From contig JAGQND010000048.1 in NCBI GenBank assembly GCA_020428265.1, positions 1 through 6,097 on the forward strand: 6,097 nucleotides of DNA, read 5' to 3'. This DNA comes from Candidatus Saccharimonadota bacterium. Its GTDB lineage: Bacteria; Patescibacteriota; Saccharimonadia; Saccharimonadales; Saccharimonadaceae. Below, piece by piece: positions 1 through 4,519 of the stretch (positions within the stretch are counted from its first letter, which is position 1; every line of letters starts with the position of its first letter). Both the position numbers and the translations under genes were made by a program. Under the pieces are notes generated by a model. The model was not told the origin of the DNA, did no database searches, and saw nothing but the letters and a program-made list of their open reading frames with translations.

Positions 1-101
1 GAAAACTCCGGGAACCACAATTTAGTGAAAAAAGACCCGACGCACCTTCCTTAAAACACACCTCCCAAAAAACTCCACCTCACAACACATAAGTCTCTCA
101 A

Positions 102-139
102 CGGTAGCCATATGCTTTACTTAGTAACGCGTGCTACCG
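102..139. repeat. Imperfect inverted repeat, possible RNA hairpin
   Basis: A perfect 7-bp outer stem (CGGTAGC at 102-108, GCTACCG at 133-139) encloses a second helix. That helix pairs ATGC at 112-115 with GCGT at 129-132 (one G-U pair), then, after one mismatch, TTAC at 117-120 with GTAA at 124-127 across a 3-nt loop. It is a local GC-rich island in A/C-rich sequence. No run of T follows on either strand, so it is not a standard intrinsic terminator. It could be a processing or regulatory hairpin, or the 3' end of an upstream transcript. Confidence 0.4.
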
Positions 140-183
140 CAACTTATAAACAAAAACAAACATACCAAAAAAACAAATAGCAC

Positions 184-189
184 TATTAT
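184..189 (+). promoter_or_regulatory. Possible -10 element for rsmH
   Basis: TATTAT matches five of the six bases of the sigma-70 -10 consensus. It would start a transcript near 195-197, giving a leader of about 57 nt with the 205-231 palindrome near its 5' end. No -35 element lies 16-18 nt upstream (that stretch reads A/C-rich) and there is no extended TG, so this is a weak call in AT-rich DNA. Confidence 0.2.
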
Positions 190-204
190 CAGTTAGGTGA
201 TCTC

Positions 205-231
205 GAATCTAAAAGTAATACTTTTAGACTC
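205..231. promoter_or_regulatory. AT-rich palindrome ahead of rsmH (operator or 5' hairpin)
   Basis: The arms TCTAAAAGTA (208-217) and TACTTTTAGA (219-228) are perfect 10-nt inverted repeats around a central A at 218. After one mismatch (207/229) two further pairs follow (205-206 with 230-231), so 12 of 13 positions match. It ends 15 nt before the rsmH Shine-Dalgarno. The symmetry and AT-rich arms fit a dimeric repressor operator. As RNA it would form a 9-bp A-U rich hairpin with a 3-nt loop. With no U-tract and little GC it is a poor terminator. The factor that would bind it is unknown. Confidence 0.45.
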
Positions 232-246
232 TTTTGCGTTATAGTA

Positions 247-252
247 AAGGAG
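247..252 (+). promoter_or_regulatory. Shine-Dalgarno of rsmH with no spacer
   Basis: AAGGAG lies immediately against the ATG at 253, where 5-9 nt of spacing is usual. No other start rescues the spacing: no ATG, GTG or TTG occurs in frame upstream before the stop TAG at 178-180, and the next in-frame ATG (322) would remove the conserved HIPVLLDAV segment. The motif is clear; its efficiency at this spacing is doubtful. Confidence 0.55.
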
Positions 253-1149
253 ATGAGTAAAGTACATCCACCACATACTGAACTACACATTCCTGTTTTA
301 TTAGATGCGGTTTTGGACGTCATGAATCCGCAGCCAGGCGAGAGTTATTTGGACCTGACGGCGGGCTACGGCGGCCATGCCAGCATTTTTATGGACAGAA
401 TAGGTAGTGAAGTAAGTACTACGTTAGTTGATCGCGACGATTATGCTATTTCTCATTTGGAGAAATTTGCTAAAAAAGGCGCACGACTGCTGCATGCTGA
501 TTTTGTAACTGCTGCGAAGCAACTTATAGAAGAAGGTAAGCGGTTCGATAATGTTCTTATCGACTTAGGGGTGTCGTCACCGCAGCTCGATCAGGGCGAA
601 CGAGGGTTTTCATTTACAAATAATGGTCCACTGGACATGCGCATGGACCGTAGGCAAGAGCTTACGGCCGAGCAATTGGTTAACACTGCTCCTAGTAGTG
701 AGCTTACGCGCATTATCCGAGAGTTTGGCGAGGAATCGCCGGCGAATTCTAAGCGAATTGCCGAGGCAATCGTAAAGAATAGGCCACTACGTACAACTGA
801 AGAACTCGCAAGTCTGATAAAGCAAACCATTCGTGGCCCCAGGACTAAGACACACCCTGGCACGCGTACCTTTCAAGCGCTCCGCATAGCGGTCAACAAA
901 GAACTAGAGCAAGTAAAGCAAATACTTGAGCTGCTACCTCTCCTCCTCACGAGTGGCGGCCGAGTAGGCATTATAAGCTTTCATAGTTTAGAAGATCGTC
1001 TTGTTAAGCAATATTTCGCCGAGCAGCGCGAAGCTGGGTATGAAGCCGAGCTTCGCGTGCTGACGAAAAAGCCTGTCGACGGAGCCATTTCTGATGTTCA
1101 CAACCCGCGTGCAAGGAGCGCTAAGTTCCGAGCCGCAGTGAAAATATAA
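253..1149 (+). CDS. rsmH: 16S rRNA (cytosine-1402 N4)-methyltransferase RsmH (MraW)
   Basis: RsmH is the cytosolic SAM-dependent enzyme that adds the N4-methyl group to C1402 of 16S rRNA in the ribosomal P site. At 298 residues it is close to the family's usual 300-315. Family landmarks appear in order: HIPVLLDAV at 12-20; the SAM loop DLTAGYGGH at 34-42 (family usually DGTxGxGGH); DRD at 60-62; DLGVSSPQLD from 104; the RGFSF...GPLDMRMD block ending near 130; HPGTRTFQALRIAVNKEL from 201; ISFHSLEDR at 241-249; and a NPRARSAKFRA tail. All motifs are present and there is no frameshift. The FGEE(SPANS)KRIA segment near 160-170 looks about two residues longer than the common GEExxxxRIA form. The ATG at 253 is the only usable start, despite its abutting ribosome binding site. 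It heads the dcw cluster, as in many bacteria. Confidence 0.97.
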   Translation: MSKVHPPHTELHIPVLLDAVLDVMNPQPGESYLDLTAGYGGHASIFMDRIGSEVSTTLVDRDDYAISHLEKFAKKGARLLHADFVTAAKQLIEEGKRFDNVLIDLGVSSPQLDQGERGFSFTNNGPLDMRMDRRQELTAEQLVNTAPSSELTRIIREFGEESPANSKRIAEAIVKNRPLRTTEELASLIKQTIRGPRTKTHPGTRTFQALRIAVNKELEQVKQILELLPLLLTSGGRVGIISFHSLEDRLVKQYFAEQREAGYEAELRVLTKKPVDGAISDVHNPRARSAKFRAAVKI

Positions 1150-1159
1150 AACAAAAAAG

Positions 1160-1166
1160 AAGGAGG
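1160..1166 (+). promoter_or_regulatory. Consensus Shine-Dalgarno before the 21-codon ORF
   Basis: AAGGAGG is a full-length match to the anti-Shine-Dalgarno, set 9 nt before the ATG at 1176. It is stronger than the binding site of any large gene in this window: ftsL has only AAGAG, ftsI AGGGGA, mraY AAGGG and ftsW GGGGG. No large gene uses it; ftsL starts about 200 nt further on. That is the main reason to take the following mini-ORF seriously. Confidence 0.65.
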
Positions 1167-1175
1167 CATCACCAC

Positions 1176-1241
1176 ATGCCAATCCACATACCAGTAAAAA
1201 ACGAATCAGTAGACACAAAAGTTACTGTACGTTTTAAATAG
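1176..1241 (+). CDS. Candidate 21-residue small protein or leader peptide
   Basis: This frame runs from ATG 1176 to TAG 1239-1241, 26 nt after the rsmH stop, and has the best ribosome binding site in the window. The peptide begins MPIHIPVKNE and ends TKVTVRFK. It has no signal peptide, membrane segment or Cys, and its second half alternates polar and hydrophobic residues as in a beta-strand. I do not recognise it. It is unlike a classic amino-acid attenuator peptide because no residue type forms a regulatory run. Its stop codon touches the structured RNA at 1241-1332, so translating ribosomes would cover the 5' arm of that fold. It may be a regulatory leader peptide, a small functional protein, or a chance frame behind an unused binding site. 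Coding is inferred only from the start signals. Confidence 0.45.
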   Translation: MPIHIPVKNESVDTKVTVRFK

Positions 1242-1332
1242 TTAAAAGCTATCGCAAGTAGGCGAGCTGTAATGCTCGCCGGCTTGCGCGGCAGATGCTC
1301 TACGCAGAAAATCTACTACGCAAGCTTTTGAT
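1241..1332 (+). promoter_or_regulatory. Structured RNA leader ahead of ftsL with two alternative folds
   Basis: This GC-rich island lies between A-rich flanks. Fold 1: an outer helix pairs AAAAGCT (1244-1250) with AGCTTTT (1323-1329) and extends by G-U and U-A pairs to 1241/1332. Inside it, CGCAAG (1253-1258) pairs with CTTGCG (1283-1288), stacked on a perfect GGCGAGC/GCTCGCC stem (1261-1267 with 1274-1280, 6-nt loop). A small hairpin (AGAT 1293-1296 with ATCT 1311-1314) completes a three-way junction. Fold 2: GCTTGCG (1282-1288) pairs instead with CGCAAGC (1319-1325), which is followed by TTTT (1326-1329), a weak terminator-like shape. The two folds exclude each other. The element ends 42 nt before ftsL. 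It could be a riboswitch-like or ribosome-gated leader, or a small RNA; no known class is recognised. Pairings were found by eye, without energy calculation. Confidence 0.5.
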
Positions 1333-1374
1333 AGTATGAAAAATAAAAAATAAACACAAAAAGAGAACCACCAC

Positions 1375-1728
1375 ATGTCTTACCAACCATTAACAACACC
1401 GTACTACTCGAGTCGACGTCAGTCTGGCTGGAATAGAAATCAAAATACCGTTGCGTTTGCATCGTCTATAAAATTAGGGCCAATATCACACACAATTTTA
1501 ATAGCTCTTATGGTAACGATAATAGGTTTGGTATACTTAACACAGGCAACCATGACAACCAGCTATGACTATGAAGCTCAAAAGTTTGATAATCAAATAG
1601 CTGAACTAGAAACAAAAAATGCAGATTTGAAAGTCGACAATGCTAGGTTGACTGCGCTCGAGAAGGTTCAAAGTTCGAATGTTGCTAAAAATATGACTAC
1701 TCCGGTATCGACGGAATATGCCAGATAG
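1375..1728 (+). CDS. ftsL: FtsL/DivIC-like septal division protein
   Basis: This is a 117-residue bitopic membrane protein with the FtsL/DivIC layout: a polar, Arg/Gln/Asn-rich cytoplasmic N-terminus (1-36), one membrane segment (about 37-57, TILIALMVTIIGLVYL) and an extracellular coiled coil (about 64-96, including QIAELETKNADLKVDNARL). FtsL-type proteins pair with a second coiled-coil partner and activate the FtsW-FtsI synthase. The family is poorly conserved in sequence, so the call rests on topology, size and position just before ftsI. No separate DivIC/FtsB gene is seen here. The ribosome binding site is weak (AAGAG at 1361-1365, 9 nt spacing). Its start shares the 9-mer CACCACATG with the upstream mini-ORF. 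The tail after the coiled coil is short and polar. Confidence 0.8.
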   Translation: MSYQPLTTPYYSSRRQSGWNRNQNTVAFASSIKLGPISHTILIALMVTIIGLVYLTQATMTTSYDYEAQKFDNQIAELETKNADLKVDNARLTALEKVQSSNVAKNMTTPVSTEYAR

Positions 1729-1737
1729 GGGAAAATA

Positions 1738-3480
1738 ATGCCGCAACTACCATTTAAAGAAATGAGTCGGCCAGCGATCATACGTTGGCTGCTTATTGCT
1801 GTTATGGTGGTTTTTGGTATCAGGTTGTTTTACCTGCAGGTTATAAAACATGCTGACTATGCTGAGATGGCTGCTGCGGAGCAGATAAAGCCGCTCACTA
1901 TACCCGCTAAGCGTGGGCTAATATATGCTATGGACGGCAGCACTCCGGTGCCACTTGTGATAAATCAAACTCTCTACACCATGTTTGTGGACCCGAGTAT
2001 AGTCAAAGACCCGTCTAAGATACTAGATACGATTCGCAGTGTAGCTGGGGGTAATTTACAGCCTAATTTGGAGTCTTTGATATCACGCAAAGAGTCTCGC
2101 TACCAGATACTTGGCAAGAATTTGACGCGTAGGCAGGCTGAAATGATAAAGTCTAAAAACTATGCAGGACTTGGTTTTCAAGAGGTGACCGCACGCGTAT
2201 ATCCAGAGGCTGGACTTGCTGGCCAGGTGCTTGGCTTTGTGAACGGTGACGGAGTGGGGCAGTATGGTGTAGAGGGTTACTTTAATAGTCAGCTTGTGGG
2301 TAAGGACGGGCGGTTGAAGTCGGTGACTGACCCCAGTGGCGTGCCACTTACGATAGGTGATAAAAATGTAAACATTCCGGCCGTGGATGGTGATGATATA
2401 GTACTTACTATAGATAGAAACGTGCAGGCATTTGCTGAAAAGGCGCTTGCTGAGGGCCTGAAGCGTACTAAGGCTACAAACGGTTCAGTTGTGGTGATAG
2501 ATCCACGAAACGGTAAAGTTATGGCTATGGCGAATTTACCAACATACAATCCGGCGGAATTTGGAAAGGCCCAGAGCGCTGACTTGTTTAATAATGCCAT
2601 AGTGTCGGCTCCGTACGAGCCGGGCTCTGATATTAAGACATTTACGGTCGCAACAGGGCTTGATAAAGGCATAATCGAGCCTGACTCACGCTATAACAAT
2701 ACAGACTATATAAAAATTGAAGACAGGACAATCCAAAACTTTACCAAGGGTCAAACTGGTGACATAACCTACCAAACAGCACTAAACTACTCGCTAAATA
2801 CTGGTATGGTGACTATAGCTAAACTGCTTGGCGACGGCAATTCTATAACAAAGGGCGCCCGTGATACTTTGTACGATTATTTTCACAATCGTTTTGGCTT
2901 TGGTAAGCTGACTGGTATTGAGCTTTCCAATGAGCAGCCGGGTATTATTATTTCTCCGAGCCAACGTGATGGTGGGGCGGTGAGGTATTCAAATATGACA
3001 TTTGGCCAGGGTATGGACCTTACTATGATTCAGGTGGCGTCTAGTTTTTGCTCGTTAGTAAATGGCGGAACATACTACCCGCCTACGGTAGTAGAGGGCA
3101 AGCTAGATAAAGACGGCAACTTGGTAGCTGCTCCCAAAAAGACACCAAAGCTTGGCGTGATAAGTAAAACAGCTTCTGATAAAGTACATAAAATGATTCA
3201 CGAGGCCAGGACTGCGTTTTTTGCAAATCGTGACAAGCCGGGCTACGACATAGGTGGCAAGACAGGTACGTCACAGACACTTATAAATGGTAGCTATGAT
3301 AATGATCAAACTGTGGGTACATACTTGGGCTACGGTGGTGACACAGAAGCAAAATATGTCATAATGGTAGAAGTCTCTGGCAAGGGCATGGGGCTGCAGG
3401 GCGGTACCGATGCAATGCCGATATTTACTGATATTTCTAACTGGTTAATTGATTATTTAAAGTTACAACCGAAGGGCTAA
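1738..3480 (+). CDS. ftsI: Septal peptidoglycan transpeptidase FtsI (class B penicillin-binding protein)
   Basis: This class B PBP crosslinks new septal peptidoglycan outside the membrane and partners FtsW. Its 580 residues comprise a short cytoplasmic tail, one membrane anchor (about 14-35), the PBP dimerisation/pedestal domain (RLFYLQV, then RGLIYAMDG near 59-67, where RGxIYDRxG is usual), and a C-terminal transpeptidase domain from about residue 225. All three catalytic motifs are present: SDIK at 297-300 (nucleophile S297, K300), SLN at 352-354 and KTGT at 508-511. Asp at the second SxxK position is unusual. There are no PASTA repeats; the protein ends soon after the transpeptidase fold. 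The ATG follows the ftsL stop by 9 nt, with AGGGGA (1727-1732) overlapping that stop, so translation is probably coupled. The alternative, an elongation-type PBP2, is less likely given the ftsL and ftsW neighbours. Confidence 0.95.
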   Translation: MPQLPFKEMSRPAIIRWLLIAVMVVFGIRLFYLQVIKHADYAEMAAAEQIKPLTIPAKRGLIYAMDGSTPVPLVINQTLYTMFVDPSIVKDPSKILDTIRSVAGGNLQPNLESLISRKESRYQILGKNLTRRQAEMIKSKNYAGLGFQEVTARVYPEAGLAGQVLGFVNGDGVGQYGVEGYFNSQLVGKDGRLKSVTDPSGVPLTIGDKNVNIPAVDGDDIVLTIDRNVQAFAEKALAEGLKRTKATNGSVVVIDPRNGKVMAMANLPTYNPAEFGKAQSADLFNNAIVSAPYEPGSDIKTFTVATGLDKGIIEPDSRYNNTDYIKIEDRTIQNFTKGQTGDITYQTALNYSLNTGMVTIAKLLGDGNSITKGARDTLYDYFHNRFGFGKLTGIELSNEQPGIIISPSQRDGGAVRYSNMTFGQGMDLTMIQVASSFCSLVNGGTYYPPTVVEGKLDKDGNLVAAPKKTPKLGVISKTASDKVHKMIHEARTAFFANRDKPGYDIGGKTGTSQTLINGSYDNDQTVGTYLGYGGDTEAKYVIMVEVSGKGMGLQGGTDAMPIFTDISNWLIDYLKLQPKG

Positions 3481-3481
3481 T

Positions 3482-4519
3482 ATGCAACAAGCAACACCAC
3501 ATCTTACAAACGATTTAGCGTATATTCTTATATTGAGCGCAGTAACTTTTGTGGCGGCTATGCTGCTTACGCCTGTATACACACACTTTGCTTATAAATA
3601 TAAGTTTTGGAAAAAGCAGCGTTCTACTAGCACTACAGGTGAATTGTTGAAAGTTTTTACCAAGCTTCACAAAGAAAAATTTGAGCGCAATATACCAACT
3701 ATGGCCGGCACTATAGGTGTTGCTGCGATTACTTTGGTGACTGTTACATTGAACTTAGATAGGGCAGAGACGTGGCTACCGCTAGCTGCATTAATAGGTG
3801 GTGGCGCGGTGGGCTTGCTAGATGACGTCATAAATATACGCGGCAAAGGCGGCGGGGTTGCCGGGCTGCGCTCAAGCGTGAAGTTTAGCATGATTACGCT
3901 TTTAGGCTTGGCGCTCGGTTGGTTTTTTGCTGTCAAGCTAGGCTACGATGCTGTGTATCTGCCATATGTTGGCGAAATAGCTGTGGGCTGGATGATGATT
4001 CCGCTATTTGCGTTTGCAGTAGTAGCTACGGGCAATGCCGTGAATATCAGTGATGGCCTAGATGGTTTAGCGGGCGGTTTGCTAGCGATTGCGTTTGGCG
4101 CATTTGGAGTTATATCTGTTTTACAGGGCAATATACTGCTCGCAGGTTTTTGCTTTACGGTACTAGGCGCACTGCTAGCTTACTTGTGGTTCAATGTGTA
4201 TCCAGCAAGGTTTTTTATGGGTGACGTAGGAAGCTTTGCGCTTGGCACTAGCCTGGGTGTAGTGGCGATGCTTACTAATTCGTTCTTTTTACTACCAGTT
4301 ATTGGCATAGTTTTTGTGGTTGAAGCTGGCTCAAGCTTGATACAAATTTTTAGTAAGCGAGTTTTTGGCAAGAAGATATTTATATCAGCACCCGTACATC
4401 ATCACCTTGAGGCGATAGGCTGGCCAGAGACAAAAGTAACTATGCGATTTTGGCTGATATCTACCGTAGCTGCGGTAGCTGGGATATTGATTGCCGTTAC
4501 CGGGGGTCACATATCGTGA
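3482..4519 (+). CDS. mraY: Phospho-N-acetylmuramoyl-pentapeptide transferase MraY
   Basis: MraY is the polytopic membrane enzyme that moves phospho-MurNAc-pentapeptide from UDP to undecaprenyl phosphate, making lipid I. The 345 residues are close to the usual 320-360, with about ten hydrophobic segments. Diagnostic motifs: IPTMAG at 71-76 (usually TPTMGG), the DD pair at 114-115 in GLLDDVINI, NAVNISDGLDGLAGG from N185 with D191 and D194, FFMGDVGS with D248, and APVHHHLEAIGWPE with H306-H308. The His triplet and NAVN..DGLDGL separate MraY from WecA/TagO relatives. The cytoplasmic loop before IPTMAG (about 40-70) is divergent, and its H63 lies two residues further from the PTM motif than in the usual HxxKxGTPTMGG. 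The start is 1 nt after the ftsI stop with AAGGG at 3472-3475. The TGA stop overlaps the ftsW start as GTGA. Confidence 0.97.
   Translation: MQQATPHLTNDLAYILILSAVTFVAAMLLTPVYTHFAYKYKFWKKQRSTSTTGELLKVFTKLHKEKFERNIPTMAGTIGVAAITLVTVTLNLDRAETWLPLAALIGGGAVGLLDDVINIRGKGGGVAGLRSSVKFSMITLLGLALGWFFAVKLGYDAVYLPYVGEIAVGWMMIPLFAFAVVATGNAVNISDGLDGLAGGLLAIAFGAFGVISVLQGNILLAGFCFTVLGALLAYLWFNVYPARFFMGDVGSFALGTSLGVVAMLTNSFFLLPVIGIVFVVEAGSSLIQIFSKRVFGKKIFISAPVHHHLEAIGWPETKVTMRFWLISTVAAVAGILIAVTGGHIS
4502..4506 (+). promoter_or_regulatory. Ribosome binding site favouring GTG 4516 for ftsW
   Basis: GGGGG lies 9 nt before the GTG at 4516, inside the last codons of mraY. Together with the GTGA stop-start overlap it supports GTG 4516 over the TTG at 4450, which would extend FtsW by 22 residues through mraY-coding DNA. 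The match is moderate and the motif is also constrained by mraY codons. Confidence 0.45.

Larger units (their letters stand above)
1..252. other. Non-coding region upstream of rsmH
   Basis: I find no supportable gene here. Positions 1 to about 100 and 140-180 are rich in A and C and poor in G, unlike the genes downstream. Two short frames run in from the left edge: one ends at TAA 52-54 and one at TAA 90-92 (29 residues, rich in Lys, Pro and Thr). Either could be the tail of an upstream gene, but neither is recognisable. MraZ often precedes rsmH in dcw clusters; I see neither a recognisable MraZ end nor its usual repeated operator boxes. The region does contain two inverted repeats and a possible -10 element, listed separately. 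It most likely holds the promoter and 5' untranslated leader of the operon. Confidence 0.6.

Noticed and set aside
3..92. An open frame entering from the left edge and ending at TAA 90-92
   Set aside because: Only 29 residues, low complexity (Lys, Pro, Thr, His), in A/C-skewed DNA; it could be a real gene tail but nothing in it can be recognised.
29..115. A 28-codon minus-strand frame starting ATG-GCT-ACC inside the 102-139 hairpin
   Set aside because: No convincing ribosome binding site, Cys- and Arg-rich composition unlike the neighbours, and its start lies within an inverted repeat.
988..1218. A 76-codon frame on the minus strand across the end of rsmH and the gap
   Set aside because: Most of it is antisense to the conserved rsmH C-terminus, it resembles no known protein, and it conflicts with the strong + strand start signals at 1160-1178.
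1232..1241. Programmed frameshifting of the mini-ORF at TTTTAAA before its stop, with a hairpin downstream
   Set aside because: The heptamer does not allow clean re-pairing in the -1 frame, and both the -1 and +1 frames reach a stop within a few codons, so no longer product results.
1244..1329. A tRNA-like element: 86 nt with a 7-bp terminal stem AAAAGCT/AGCTTTT
   Set aside because: There is no T-arm with a TTCRA loop and the central stem has a 6-nt loop rather than a 7-nt anticodon loop. Length and end stem alone are not enough.
4461..4478. Inverted repeat CTACCG/CGGTAG about 40 nt before the ftsW start
   Set aside because: It lies in mraY codons for an Ala-Val repeat (VAAVAG), which explains the repeated bases; a role in ftsW initiation cannot be supported from one sequence.
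4450..4515. A 22-residue N-terminal extension of FtsW from a TTG at 4450
   Set aside because: It lies wholly inside mraY coding sequence, its residues do not resemble an FtsW N-terminus, and GTG 4516 has better support: stop-start overlap and a ribosome binding site at 4502-4506.
4517..4519. Reading TGA as glycine (code 25, as in Gracilibacteria and Absconditabacteria)
   Set aside because: TGA ends mraY exactly where the family normally ends, read-through adds only 13 unrelated residues before TAG, and no gene here has an internal in-frame TGA.
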